Origin: JAJFUE01 sp039683515
Lineage (GTDB): Bacteria > Sumerlaeota > Sumerlaeia > MVZB01
Length of the DNA stretch: 64,000 nucleotides
Direction: 5' to 3'
Assembly: GCA_039683515.1 (NCBI GenBank)
Contig: JBDKRG010000047.1
Span: forward strand, 12,133 to 76,132
The notes below the pieces were generated by a model. That model was not told the origin of the DNA and searched no databases. It saw only the letters and a program-made list of their open reading frames with translations. This document shows, piece by piece, positions 51,815-61,708 of this stretch (positions within the stretch are counted from its first letter, which is position 1; each line of letters opens with the position of its first letter). The translations under genes and the position numbers were made by a program.

Positions 51815-54800
51815 ATGCTTCACTCGATTCGGTTCGCGCTTGCGTTCTTGATCCTGAATGCGGTCATCCCCATGCGGGCCGGCGCCATCCAGCAGTTTTA
51901 CGGCATCGACGACATCGAGACTTCGCGCAGCGTCGACGCCAAGCTCGTTAGCGAGATCAATCAGAAGAACAAAACCATCGGCTGGACGGGTGCGCCATTG
52001 AACCCGGCCGCCATCCTTCACGGCGGCAACTCGATTTCGATCGCTGTTTTTGACGAACAAACATCCAGGCCGATCACCGATTACGTCATCCACGGCGTCG
52101 TGCTCGGCCGCCGCGCTTGGCCGGATGAACTCGACCATGAATGTGCATTCGAGGATCGATCGAACGCGAAAAAGTATACCAAGTTCCATGAAGAAGCCGT
52201 CGGCATCGGCCGGCTCGAAAGCAAAAAGATCCACGACCCCGCCGGCAAATGCGGCTACGACCAACTCGGCAAGCTCGAAGTCGAGTTCCAGGTCTGCGCC
52301 GACGACCACGTGACCAGCGGCGTTGCCGTCAAGATCCCCGACGACGGCACGAGCCTCACGATATGCCTCACGCAATCGGCGACGATCCGCGGCCGGGTGC
52401 TTGGCCTCGACGGCGAGCCCGCAAAAAACCTCACGATCGAAGTCAAATATGACGGCAGAAGAAGTTTTTGGCATACCGGTTATGACTATGCGGCCCGGAC
52501 CGGCGACGATGGATCGTTCATGCTTGCCGTGCAGCCTGATGACTATGCGCTTAATTTCCCCGAAATCCCCCGCAGCAACTCCGAAATCGACGACGTGATC
52601 CGCAAGCGCGTCCGCGCGGAGGCCGAAGCAAGCGGCCGGGATTGGACGAGCGAGGAGCGCAATCGCCGCGAGGCCGAGCTCACCTCCGAGCCGCTCGTCG
52701 TCCCGCCCGCGACCGACCGCATCCATCTCGCGCCGGGCCAGAAGATCGATCTCGGCACGCTGAGCATCAAGAAAGCGCCCGTCGTCGAAGTGCGCCTGAT
52801 CGGCCCCGACGGCCAGCCGATGGCCAATTACCCGTTCGAAATCCTGTATACCCGCTTCAGGACCGACTCCGAGGGCAATGCCCGGCTCGCCCTGGCCGGC
52901 TGCAGCAAGCCCGGCGAGGCCGCCCTGTTCGCCCCCGAGGCCCTTGGCAATCGGTATCAGGCAAAACGACTCAAGGCGCCGAAGCGAACTCCCGACCCCA
53001 TCCTGACAATGAGCGACAAGGAGTATTACGACAAGACATCGAGCTCGCCGATGTTTAACCCTGGCAACGAACTCCCGGCCAAATTTGACGACCTGACGGT
53101 TGAACAGAGACAGAGTTTTCACGAGCAGTATGAAAAAGAGCGCGGCGAGATTCGGGAACGGATCGCCGCCGAGGCCGCCCGCCCCGATCACCCCAATTAT
53201 CAGATCTTCAAACTCCAGCCCGGCGAAACAAGCAAGGTCACGCTGGTCTTCAAGCAGCCCCCCGGCGCATCGAACCCGCGCCTGTTGATCCGCGACCGCG
53301 CCACCGGCAAGCCCGTCGAGAAATTCCGCGGCGTCGTCGCGATCAACCGCTCCGTCGACCGCGAACTGCTCGACTTCGATTACCAGCTCAAGTGGCTCAA
53401 CTACCATTGGGTCGATTCATGGCTCTTCCAGTCGGCCGACTTATCCGGCCGCGTGTCGCTGACCGGCGTGACGCTGCCGGAGACCTTGCTCCGGGAGCCG
53501 CGCGTCCTGGCCGAAACGCCCCATGAGCCCTCGTCACCCGTTCACGTGGTCATCGACGCCCCCGGCTACGCCCGCCAGTCGTTCGATCTCACGGTTGATA
53601 AACTGCAATCTGGCGACGAGCTGGTCTTCGACCTCGAGCCCGAGGCGAGCGTCACCGGCCGCCTCGTGATCGCCGGCACCGGCGAGCCGCTCACGAAAGA
53701 CACGCTCAAGGCCTATCTTATTGGCAAAAACCAATGGAACAAAAAAATCGAGGACGGCCTGAAATACTCGTTCCTTGGAGTTCGCCTCGAGAATAATTGC
53801 CTCGAAGGACGGTATCTCAACAGCGACCGGCAACACTTCGCGTTCAGCGAATACGGCCGGATCGGCGACGACGGCCGGTTTGAAATCCACGGCCTTCGCC
53901 CCGACGACAAGTGGGGCGTCCGGATCGAAATCGACGGCCTGCCCAAGATCTCAAGCATTGTGACGCTCAAGCCGGGTGCGAACGATCTGGGCGATTTCAA
54001 GATCGGCGGCGAGGGATACCTCGCCGTTACCGTTCTCGACGAAACCGGCGCCCCCCTCCCCGGAGTGTATCTCAAATGGCCGCTCGGCATCGACGACGCT
54101 GACGATGACTCGGACAGCGATGAAGTGAAGGCCCAGAAGAACAACCCGGTGAGCGACGAGACCGGCACGATCGTCTTCCCGATGCGCCCGCTCAAAACCG
54201 ACCGCGAGATCGTGCGCCTCATCCCGCCGTGGGGCCTCAACCGATTCGATACCGACCGCAGTTGCCCCCGCGTCATGTTCGACGCCGTCATGAACATCGA
54301 CCGCGGCGCCGAGAAAACGATCGAGGCGCGGCTCGAGCGCGGCCACCGGCTTGTCATCGAGCTGCCGCTCTCGCCCGGGCTCGACGAGATCATCCGCGCC
54401 GCAACCGGCATGTCCCGGCCCCAATACGGCGGGAAACCCCGGCCGACGTTCTTCGGCATTTCGAGCGTGTTCCTGCAAGCCACGAAGCCCAACGCGCAGG
54501 GGTTCGTCTACCGCCAGCGGTTCATGCCGAATGACGGCATCGCGATCACCACCGCCAGCGCCTCCACGACGATCGGCCTCGACGACATCCCGCCCGGCCG
54601 CTACCACCTCTGCGTCGTCGGCAGCAAGTTCACCGCGCCGTCGCACCCCGAATACGCCGATTCGCCCGACACCGCCACGCGTGAGCGGTACCAGAACACC
54701 GGCTACACGATGGCGCTGCCGGAGCCGCCATCTCAGCCGCTGGCCATCATGGAATTCGAAATGTTGCCGAAGGAGACGTCCGTCCAGATCGGCTTGAGTG

Positions 54801-55195
54801 ACACCGCCGTCGAGATCGCGCTGGAAAATCCCGAAGCCATGCCGCTCAAGGACACCGTCGTCTTCATGGACCGCACCGAACCGCTTTCGACCGAATTCGG
54901 CGGCGACACGCAGCGCATCCTTGCCATGGCCTCGTTCGGAAGCCCCGTTCGCCAGGTCGAAAAGATCACGACCTCGATGGTCGGCTTCATGGAGGCATTC
55001 ATCGAGCCCGAAACATTCCGCACGAGGCCGGCCTACCGCCCCGCGCTGTTCCGAGCGGTCCCGCCCGGGAGTTACACGATAAAGGTCTATCAAGACGTCA
55101 ACGATGCCATCGCCACCCCCCCGAAGGTCTATTTCCAAAAAACCATCCAAGTCCCCCGCAACGGCGGCAAAATTCAGGTGAGCGTGCCGAAATAA
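51815..55195 (+). CDS. Very large secreted protein with carboxypeptidase-regulatory-like domains
   Basis: 1126-aa protein. Start at 51815 (GGAGGG upstream; signal peptide ending AGA near residue 23). It contains at least three Ig-like carboxypeptidase-regulatory-type segments: TIRGRVLGLDGEPAKNLTIE (about 190), VEVRLIGPDGQPMANYPFEI (about 325) and YLAVTVLDETGAPLPGVYLK (about 735), each of the GxVxdxxGxPxxxxxV type. It is rich in beta-strands and lacks a clear enzyme motif. Likely an extracellular or periplasmic adhesion or cell-surface protein. Located between a nuclease-domain gene and an RNase E gene, with no operon partner. Confidence 0.55.
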   Translation: MLHSIRFALAFLILNAVIPMRAGAIQQFYGIDDIETSRSVDAKLVSEINQKNKTIGWTGAPLNPAAILHGGNSISIAVFDEQTSRPITDYVIHGVVLGRRAWPDELDHECAFEDRSNAKKYTKFHEEAVGIGRLESKKIHDPAGKCGYDQLGKLEVEFQVCADDHVTSGVAVKIPDDGTSLTICLTQSATIRGRVLGLDGEPAKNLTIEVKYDGRRSFWHTGYDYAARTGDDGSFMLAVQPDDYALNFPEIPRSNSEIDDVIRKRVRAEAEASGRDWTSEERNRREAELTSEPLVVPPATDRIHLAPGQKIDLGTLSIKKAPVVEVRLIGPDGQPMANYPFEILYTRFRTDSEGNARLALAGCSKPGEAALFAPEALGNRYQAKRLKAPKRTPDPILTMSDKEYYDKTSSSPMFNPGNELPAKFDDLTVEQRQSFHEQYEKERGEIRERIAAEAARPDHPNYQIFKLQPGETSKVTLVFKQPPGASNPRLLIRDRATGKPVEKFRGVVAINRSVDRELLDFDYQLKWLNYHWVDSWLFQSADLSGRVSLTGVTLPETLLREPRVLAETPHEPSSPVHVVIDAPGYARQSFDLTVDKLQSGDELVFDLEPEASVTGRLVIAGTGEPLTKDTLKAYLIGKNQWNKKIEDGLKYSFLGVRLENNCLEGRYLNSDRQHFAFSEYGRIGDDGRFEIHGLRPDDKWGVRIEIDGLPKISSIVTLKPGANDLGDFKIGGEGYLAVTVLDETGAPLPGVYLKWPLGIDDADDDSDSDEVKAQKNNPVSDETGTIVFPMRPLKTDREIVRLIPPWGLNRFDTDRSCPRVMFDAVMNIDRGAEKTIEARLERGHRLVIELPLSPGLDEIIRAATGMSRPQYGGKPRPTFFGISSVFLQATKPNAQGFVYRQRFMPNDGIAITTASASTTIGLDDIPPGRYHLCVVGSKFTAPSHPEYADSPDTATRERYQNTGYTMALPEPPSQPLAIMEFEMLPKETSVQIGLSDTAVEIALENPEAMPLKDTVVFMDRTEPLSTEFGGDTQRILAMASFGSPVRQVEKITTSMVGFMEAFIEPETFRTRPAYRPALFRAVPPGSYTIKVYQDVNDAIATPPKVYFQKTIQVPRNGGKIQVSVPK

Positions 55196-55625
55196 AATGG
55201 TTTTACTGTTGTGTCCACCCGTGCAAGTCCGTGCCTGTCCGTGTTGGTCTGTGCTGGCGGCTTGATTTTCATTGCGTTCGAACCCGTTCCCCGTCAGACT
55301 GGTATACGGGACGGGTTGAGCGGAGACCGGTTTCCGCCGGCAAGCCTTCTTGAGAGGCCCCCAACGGCAGTAACGGCCGCCCCCCGCCGCGCCAGACAAT
55401 CACCCATGCGTAAGGCGCGCGGCTCGCCCCGAAGTGAAAAGTTATTTGAGACGGGTTCTTGGCCAACAAGTTTCTCGATGGATCGGATTGAACGCGTCGC
55501 CTGACGCCGGCCTTTTCCGTCATTGGACGCGGAGCGAGTCGACTCGCCCGCGGTCCCATGATGCCTTCGCGGCCCCCCTGACCCGTCCCACACAGCGTAT
55601 CAAGGAGTCCCCCTGACGGGGGTCT
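55196..55625. other. 430-base gene-free leader region before the RNase E/G gene
   Basis: No coding region supported. It begins with a GTCCGTGCCTGTCCGTG repeat (55209-55254), then a stem 55281-55294/55306-55317, a perfect 14-bp palindrome at 55534-55547, and ends with AAGGAG (55602-55607), a CCCCC/GGGGG hairpin (55609-55613 with 55618-55622) and the ATG at 55626. The hairpin either hides the GGGGG ribosome site or brings AAGGAG close to the start. Feedback control of RNase E through its own leader is known in other bacteria; here it is inference. Confidence 0.5.
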
Positions 55626-57380
55626 ATGCTCAAACAAGTATTGATCAATCGTGAGGAACTGGACCTGCGGGTCGCGGTCATGGAGGACGGCACCCTCGCC
55701 GAGCTCTTCATCGAAAACGCCGCCGCCCAATCCATCATCGGCAACATTTACAAGGGACGCGTCGAATCGATCGTCCCCGGCCTCCGCGCCGTCTTCGTCA
55801 ACATCGGCATGGAGAAGAACGCCTTCCTGCACTTCAACGACGTCCTGCCCGAATACGAGCTTCCCCAGCGCGGCCGCCCCGAGCGCGAGTATCGCCGCTC
55901 GCAGCCGGCCCCCGTCAAGGAAGCCGTCGAGACCGAGGACGAGACGGAGGACGACTACGTCGAGCCGATCGTCAGCGACACGGACGACGATGACGAGGAC
56001 GACGGCGACGAGGGGGACGAGGGGGAAAAGGCCCCGCCGCCGCCCAAGGCCAAGAAGCCCGAGCGCAAGAAGCGCCGCCTGCGCGCCGGCGACGAGATCC
56101 TCGTCCAGGTCGTCAAGGAAAAGATCAGCGAGAAGGGGGCGCGCATCACCACCTACCTGACCCTGCCGGGGCGGTTCCTGGTGTTCATGCCGTTCGCGGA
56201 CAACTCGGGTGGGGTCTCCCGCCGCATCGAGGACGTCGGCGAGCGCCGCCGCCTGCGCCAGATCCTGCGCGAGATCAATGAGGAAGTCGGCGCGGTCATC
56301 ATCCGCACCGCCGGCCTCGAGCAGGAAGAGGACGAGATCCGCCGCGACGCGCGCCAGCTCGCCCAGTCCTGGGACGAGATCCAGAAGCGCGCGGCGAAAG
56401 CCCACGCGCCCGCGTGCGTCCACAACGACCACGAGATCCTGCGCCGGCTCGTGCGCGACAACTTCACGGCCGACATCGACGAGATCCTCATCGACTCCGT
56501 CCCCGCCATGCGCGAGCTCATCGAGTCGTGCGAGGCGATGGTCCCGGCGCTCGTCGACCGCATCCACTACTACGATTCGGCCACGAACATCTTCGACACG
56601 TTCGAGGTCGAGAAGCAATTCCAGAAGGCGCTCAAGCGCAAGGTGTGGCTGCGCAGCGGCGGCGCGATCATCATCGACGAGACCGAGGCGATGACCGCGA
56701 TCGACATCAACAGCGGCAAGTTCGTCGGTGACGAGGACCAGGAATCGGTCATCCTGAAGACCAATCTGGAGGCCGCCCGGGCCATCGCCCGCCAGCTCCG
56801 GCTGCGGGATCTGGGGGGGCTGGTCGTCATCGATTTTATCGATATGAACAGCCGCGACCACGAGCTTCAGGTCCTCCGCGAGTTCAAACGGGCCCTGCGG
56901 TCGGATCGCGCAAAGTTCTCAATATCAGACTTCTCCACGTTCGGCCTGGTCGAAATGACACGCAAGCGTGTCAGAAAGAGCCTTATCCACTCGCTCTACC
57001 GCTCCTGCCCCTACTGCGGGGGGTCGGCGCGGATCCTGAACGAGCCCCAGTTGTGGAAACAATTAAAATATGACCTCATCGCCGAGCTCGAACAGACCGC
57101 CGACGTGGTCCGCGTCGAGATTATGGTACATTCTCAATTCAAGACTTACCTTCAGGAGAACGTCCTCGACGCCCTTGCCGGGATCGCCGGCCGCTACGGC
57201 GTCGGCCTGAACATCATCGGCTGCCCGGAAATGCACCATGAAGCCATCAAGTTCATAAAGCATTTAAAATCAGGCGCCCAGGAAATGGTCGAAGTCAAGT
57301 TGGAGGTCCAGGGCGGGCTCGACAATGGCCTTAAAAAAAGGCTTGAAACCACCCAAATGGCCCATAATAATGCCTCTTAG
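55626..57380 (+). CDS. Ribonuclease E/G family endoribonuclease
   Basis: 584-aa protein. S1-like domain starts at GNIYKGRVESIVPGLRAVFVNIG (about 39-61) and is interrupted by an acidic/Pro/Lys insert (about 92-152, with a run of Asp/Glu), then resumes at DEILVQVVKEKISEKG. Catalytic DNase-I-like part: AIDINSGKF with Asp360, VVIDFIDM with Asp406, and the zinc-link CPYCGG at 461-466 that joins dimers. Length is between RNase G and the catalytic half of RNase E; no long scaffold tail. It cuts mRNA and rRNA precursors at 5'-monophosphate ends. Confidence 0.92.
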   Translation: MLKQVLINREELDLRVAVMEDGTLAELFIENAAAQSIIGNIYKGRVESIVPGLRAVFVNIGMEKNAFLHFNDVLPEYELPQRGRPEREYRRSQPAPVKEAVETEDETEDDYVEPIVSDTDDDDEDDGDEGDEGEKAPPPPKAKKPERKKRRLRAGDEILVQVVKEKISEKGARITTYLTLPGRFLVFMPFADNSGGVSRRIEDVGERRRLRQILREINEEVGAVIIRTAGLEQEEDEIRRDARQLAQSWDEIQKRAAKAHAPACVHNDHEILRRLVRDNFTADIDEILIDSVPAMRELIESCEAMVPALVDRIHYYDSATNIFDTFEVEKQFQKALKRKVWLRSGGAIIIDETEAMTAIDINSGKFVGDEDQESVILKTNLEAARAIARQLRLRDLGGLVVIDFIDMNSRDHELQVLREFKRALRSDRAKFSISDFSTFGLVEMTRKRVRKSLIHSLYRSCPYCGGSARILNEPQLWKQLKYDLIAELEQTADVVRVEIMVHSQFKTYLQENVLDALAGIAGRYGVGLNIIGCPEMHHEAIKFIKHLKSGAQEMVEVKLEVQGGLDNGLKKRLETTQMAHNNAS

Positions 57381-57499
57381 ACGTCAACCCCGACCAGGTT
57401 GACCGAAAAAAAGGCTTCTTCACCCGCCTCACTAAGTTTGAAGAAGACCTTTTCTGTAGCTTCCTTCTGTTTGAGCAACTCGCAGGAGGATCCCCGATG

Positions 57500-57551
57500 A
57501 TTGCGGGATGAGTCGATGGATTCATCCCGCAATTTCTTTTTGATTGCGGAG
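57500..57551 (+). terminator. Intrinsic terminator behind the RNase E/G gene
   Basis: A perfect 12-bp stem (57500-57511 with 57532-57543, ATTGCGGGATGA/TCATCCCGCAAT), 20-base loop and TTTCTTTTT. It lies 120 bases after the stop; the region between has AGGAGGA but no start codon in use. Confidence 0.85.
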
Positions 57552-57638
57552 TGCGGAATGAAGAATCTCAAACAACTTCCGTTCAGCGATTCGAAATTCG
57601 TATTCAACACAATCCGCAATCCGAAATCCGCAATCGGC
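57543..57638. repeat. AATCCGAAATCCGC repeat upstream of the first CNNM gene
   Basis: ATTGCGGAGTGCGGAAT (57543-57559) lies opposite AATCCGCAATCCGAAATCCGCAAT (57611-57634), forming a large inverted repeat. Along with the terminator it accounts for most of the 305-base gap 57381-57685; the remaining CATCTCCCTTGTCACCTCACGCCTC stretch shows nothing recognisable. Confidence 0.8.
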
Positions 57639-57685
57639 CTTCGCACATCTCCCTTGTCACCTCACGCCTCTCGCGATTAAACTGA

Positions 57686-59116
57686 ATGCGTCATATGAGA
57701 CGCAGCCCACTCACATCACAAACGCGCGTTCCGATCCTCAGACCATCCCGCTTGATCCTGATCCTGTGCGCGGTCGCGTTGGGCACCGTGCTGCTGCATG
57801 CGCAGCCGGCGTTGCCCCAAACGCCGACGGCCGCGCCGCCCCCGCGCATCCTGGGGATCTTCTTCTTCGCCATGCTGATCGGCTCGGGCCTGATGAGCGC
57901 GTGCGAGACGGCGCTGTTCTCGCTCGACAAGCTCGACATCTCGCTCATGCGCGGCTCCCACCGCTGGCGCGAGCGCTCGATCCTGCGGCTGCTCGACCGC
58001 CCCAACGACACGCTCATCACGATCCTCGTCATCAACAACGTTGTGAACATCGCCGCCTCGCTGTCGGCCGGCGCGCTGATGACCGGGGTGATCGGCGGCG
58101 AGTCGACGCTGGCGTTCACGCTCGCCGCCGCGCTCGCCACGGCCGGCATCCTGTTCATCGGCGAGATCGTCCCCAAGATGCTCGCCCACCTGAGCCCGAT
58201 GCGCATGGCGCGCATCCTGTCGCCGCCGCTCGTGGCGACGGCGTGGACGATCACGCCGCTGCGCTGGGCGATCCGGCTCGGCATGCGCGGCCTGTTCCGC
58301 GCCTTCAAGATCCCGGAGGAGGCCGCCGGCGAGGACATCAGCGAGGAAGAGCTCAAGGCGATGATCGGCTCGGGCGAGATCAGCCAGGTCCTCGAGCAGG
58401 ACGAGCGCGAGATGATCGACGGCGTCTTCGAGCTGCGCGGCACGAGCGTCGACCAGATCCTGACGCCGCGCCTGTCGGTCACCGCCTTCCCCGACGACCT
58501 CGGCCAGGAGGAGATGATCGCCCGCCTGCGCGCCTCCACGAACAGCCGCGTCCTCATCTACCACGACACGCTCGACACCCTCGTCGGGTTCCTGCTGGTC
58601 AAGGAGGTCCTCCTCGAGCCCGAGCGGCCGTGGCGCGAGCTGGTGCGCGAGCCGGTCCTCGTCCCCGAGCGGATCGGCCTCCTCGACCTGCTGCAGCTCT
58701 TCCGCCGGCGCCGCACGAAGATGGCCGTCGTGGTCGACGAGTACGGCGCCGTCGCCGGCATCGTCACCCTCCAGGACCTCCTCGAGGAGATCGTCGGCGA
58801 CATTTACGAAAAGCACGAGCACGTCCAGTCGGAGGTCGTGGCGCTCGAGCCGGGCGCCCACTGGAAGGTTTCCGGCGCGATGGACGTCGACCGCCTGGGC
58901 GAGCAGCTCGGCGCCCAGTTCCCGACCCACCTCGGCCGCACCGTCGGCGGCTTCGTGATGAACAGCCTCGGCCGCATCCCGCGCGTCGGCGACGAGGTCC
59001 GCCAGGAGCCCTACGTCCTGCGCGTCCAGCAGATGGCCGGCCGCCGCGTCCACGCCCTCGACGTCACGCGCGAGGCCGAGACCGGCGGCGACGGCGGCGA
59101 GGAGGCGGCCCAGTGA
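57686..59116 (+). CDS. CNNM/CorC-type membrane protein with CBS domains, gene 1
   Basis: 476-aa protein. After a hydrophobic N-terminus (about 22-42), a DUF21/CNNM domain with four helices (about 55-200; motif SGLMSACETALFSL and PNDTLITILVINNVVNIA), then two CBS domains (about 235-350; VDQILTPR, VVVDEYGAVAGIVTLQDLLEEIVGDI) and a CorC_HlyC domain (about 375-450). Members transport or regulate Mg2+ and Co2+, or act as so-called hemolysins. Its TGA overlaps the GTG of the next gene. Confidence 0.88.
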   Translation: MRHMRRSPLTSQTRVPILRPSRLILILCAVALGTVLLHAQPALPQTPTAAPPPRILGIFFFAMLIGSGLMSACETALFSLDKLDISLMRGSHRWRERSILRLLDRPNDTLITILVINNVVNIAASLSAGALMTGVIGGESTLAFTLAAALATAGILFIGEIVPKMLAHLSPMRMARILSPPLVATAWTITPLRWAIRLGMRGLFRAFKIPEEAAGEDISEEELKAMIGSGEISQVLEQDEREMIDGVFELRGTSVDQILTPRLSVTAFPDDLGQEEMIARLRASTNSRVLIYHDTLDTLVGFLLVKEVLLEPERPWRELVREPVLVPERIGLLDLLQLFRRRRTKMAVVVDEYGAVAGIVTLQDLLEEIVGDIYEKHEHVQSEVVALEPGAHWKVSGAMDVDRLGEQLGAQFPTHLGRTVGGFVMNSLGRIPRVGDEVRQEPYVLRVQQMAGRRVHALDVTREAETGGDGGEEAAQ

Positions 59117-60462
59117 TCGTCTTTTTCATCAGCGCCGCCATCCTCCTGTGCCTCGGCCTGAGCTTCTTCTTCTCCGGCTCGGAGGTGGCGGTCATCTCCG
59201 TCAACCGCTACCGGCTGCGCAGCCTCCACGAGCAGGGCGACGCCACGGCGGGCAAGCTCCTGCAGATGCTCGGCGACACGCAGCGCCTGCTGGTCATGAT
59301 CCTGATCGGGACCAACCTGGCCAACGTGCTGACGGCCCTGTTCTTCAAGGACCTCGTCCAGCGTTTCCTCGGCCCGCGCGACGTGTTCTACGGCCCGATC
59401 CAGCTGAGCGAGCTGCTGAGCCTCGTGCTCCTGACCCCGCTCGTGATCGTCCTGGCCGAGATCCTGCCCAAGGCCCTGTTCCGCGCCCACGCCGACCGCC
59501 TGTTCGGCCGGCTGCACATCCCGCTGCTGGTCGGCCTGTGGATCTTCGGCCCGGTCATTTCGATCCTGCAGAAGCTCGCCCACCTGATGCTCGCCCCGCT
59601 CGTCGAGCAGCGCACCCGCGCCATGCGGCAGCTCACGCGCAAGGACGTCCTGACGCTCGTGGCCGGCGACGAGCGCCCCGAAGCCCCCGCCGAGCGCCGC
59701 ACCCGCGGCGAGGCCCTCGGCGCGGCGATCGAGTCCGAGATGGGGGCGCGCGAGCATCGCCTCGACGAAGGCGCCATCGAGCGCCGCATGATCCAGAACA
59801 TCATCGAGCTGCAGGAGACCCGCGCCTACGAGATCATGACGCCGCTGGCCGAGCTCGTCGCCGTCCAGCTCGGCCGCGTCGACCTCGAGGGGTTCAAGAC
59901 CCTGGCGCGGACGAGCGGCTACTCGCGCCTGCCGGTCTACCGCGACCGCATCGTGCGCCTCCTCGGCTACATCGACGTCAACCGCGTCATGCGCGAGGGC
60001 AACGGCGACCGCAACCTGGGCGAGTTCATCGAGCCCGCCTATTACGTCCCCGAGACCAAGCGCATCGACGACCTGCTCATGGAATTCCTCGGCGAGCGCG
60101 TCAAGAACGCGATCGTCGTCGACGAATACGGCGGCTGCGTCGGCTGGATCAGCCGCGAGGACATCCTCGAGGAGATCGTCGGCGAGCTCGAGGACGAGCT
60201 CGACGTCCCGCAGCGCCAGATCACGGAGCTGACCGACGGGGCGTTCCTCGTCGAGGGCCGCACCGACCTGGACGAGCTCAACGAGCGGCTCGGCGCGGAG
60301 TTCCCGCACGGCGACTGGGAGACGCTGGCCGGCCTGCTCCTGGACCAGATGGGGCGCATCCCGAAGCTGGGCGACGAAGTCTCGATCGCCGGCTGGCGCG
60401 CCCACATCGTCCGCATGGACGAATACCGCATCGACCTCGTGCGCATGAACCGGGAGGAATAA
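59113..60462 (+). CDS. CNNM/CorC-type membrane protein with CBS domains, gene 2
   Basis: 449-aa protein from a GTG start that overlaps the previous stop (GTGA). Same layout: DUF21 (about 1-190; LSFFFSGSEVAVISVNRYRL, LIGTNLANVLTA), CBS pair (about 255-365; YEIMTPLAE, NAIVVDEYGGCVGWISREDILEEIVGEL) and CorC_HlyC (about 380-445). Shares family but not close identity with gene 1. The tandem coupled pair suggests a heteromeric transporter. Confidence 0.87.
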   Translation: MIVFFISAAILLCLGLSFFFSGSEVAVISVNRYRLRSLHEQGDATAGKLLQMLGDTQRLLVMILIGTNLANVLTALFFKDLVQRFLGPRDVFYGPIQLSELLSLVLLTPLVIVLAEILPKALFRAHADRLFGRLHIPLLVGLWIFGPVISILQKLAHLMLAPLVEQRTRAMRQLTRKDVLTLVAGDERPEAPAERRTRGEALGAAIESEMGAREHRLDEGAIERRMIQNIIELQETRAYEIMTPLAELVAVQLGRVDLEGFKTLARTSGYSRLPVYRDRIVRLLGYIDVNRVMREGNGDRNLGEFIEPAYYVPETKRIDDLLMEFLGERVKNAIVVDEYGGCVGWISREDILEEIVGELEDELDVPQRQITELTDGAFLVEGRTDLDELNERLGAEFPHGDWETLAGLLLDQMGRIPKLGDEVSIAGWRAHIVRMDEYRIDLVRMNREE

Positions 60463-60597
60463 ATGAGGAATGATGAATGATGAAACAGCACCATTCATCA
60501 AGCGAACCGCTGCGATTTCTGCGATTCATCATTCACCGTTCACCATTGACCGTTCTTCATTCATCATTCATCACTCATCATTCATCATTCCTCTCAA
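60463..60597. repeat. ATTCATC tandem repeat behind the CNNM pair
   Basis: Starts on the base after the TAA. AATGAGGAATGATGAATGATGAA is opposed by about ten ATTCATC / ATTCACC units (60532-60597), giving a hairpin; the CACCATTCATC word is the same as in the amidase gene. The 243-base gap to the next gene holds no ORF. Confidence 0.9.
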
Positions 60598-60705
60598 CTT
60601 CCTTCGCTTTAGCTCGAGAATCTGCTAAATTTTAGCTCGCGGATGATCGAAACGAGATATGGAAATCCCGATCCGCCGTCTGACTTCCTGATTTGAGTTC
60701 GCCCC

Positions 60706-61631
60706 ATGTTCCCGCTGATCCGGTACCTGCTGCTGACATACATGGGATCGGTCCTGCTTGCGCCAACGGCGCCGGCCACGGCCGCCCCCGGCCTTCTCCC
60801 CCGGTCCGAAATCATGGCGATCGCCACAGCCGACGTCCCGTCGTCGGCCACGGCGACCGTTCAGGCCGTCTCGGCCGCGACCTCCGCGACGCTCCCGGCG
60901 GCGTTGCCGGCCGTCAAGGCCGGCCCGCCGCTCAAGATCGTCGTCCGCCGGCTCGCGCTCGTCGAAGAGCCCACGGCCTCCCCCGCCCCGGCCGCCTCGA
61001 TGACGCTCGCCGCGTTCCTGCGCGGCCGGCTCGGCTCGCGTTACCACGCCCGCGGCGAATGGGCCGGCCACCTCGACGCCTACCGGCCGCGCGTGACCCG
61101 CTGGAGGGTGTGGGAGCCGCTCGGCAGGGTCAACTACATCACCATCCACCACGCCGAGGGCATCCCCGAGGAGCACCCGGCGGCGATGATCCGCAACATC
61201 TACCGCGGCCACACCAACGCCGGCGGGCGGCTCAACGCCCCGGACGTCGGCTATCATTTCTTCATCGACCGCGACGGCGGCGTCTGGGAAGGCCGCGACG
61301 CCCGCAAGCTCGGCACGCACGTCGGCTCGACCCCCGACGGCCTGAACAACGCCGGCAACCTCGGCGTCTGCGGCCTGGGCTCGTTCATCGACGAGTCCCC
61401 CCGCGCGCGATGTCGCGCGCGGCGGTCGAGCTGTGCGACCTCATCGCCGAATACAACGGCCGCCCGCTGAAGGTGCGCGGCCACAAGGACTGGCTCGACA
61501 TCAACCGCTTCCACCCCTACGGCGGCTGCGATTGCCCCGGCCGGCTCGAGCCGGCCGTCGGCCGGGCCAACCGGAGCATGGCCGCGCGGTTCGGCGCGCC
61601 CGGCCCGACCCGGCTCGCGAAATCCAACTGA
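60706..61631 (+). pseudogene. Secreted Amidase_2 (PGRP) enzyme with an apparent frameshift
   Basis: Reading from the ATG at 60706 gives a signal peptide region (about 1-27), an Ala/Pro-rich linker (about 30-100) and an Amidase_2/PGRP domain with NYITIHHAEG (zinc His) and VGYHFFIDRDGGVWEGR, then GNLGVCGLGSFIDESP. The conserved continuation (VELCDLIAEYNG, then VRGHKDWL with the second zinc His, and DCPG with the zinc Cys) is found only in the minus-one frame. The switch point is a run of six C at 61397-61402; one more C would restore a single protein of about 308 residues. So it is either a sequencing or assembly slip or a real mutation. The uninterrupted reading frame ends at 61470. Role: MurNAc-L-Ala amidase. 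Confidence 0.7.
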
Positions 61632-61708
61632 ACCGGGCCGCATATTTCGTTGCATTTCACGGCCGATGGATTACGATCATGTTCGTTCACCGGTTAACGG
61701 AGTTTTGA

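Noticed and set aside
55270..55300. A GTTCGAA segment reminiscent of a tRNA T-loop
   Set aside because: Neither strand offers a T-stem, anticodon arm or acceptor stem; no tRNA was found in the window.
61397..61402. Programmed -1 frameshift site in the amidase gene
   Set aside because: The codons are TCC CCC CGC, not an X-XXY-YYZ heptamer in the right register, and no downstream pseudoknot is evident; sequencing slip or mutation is more likely.
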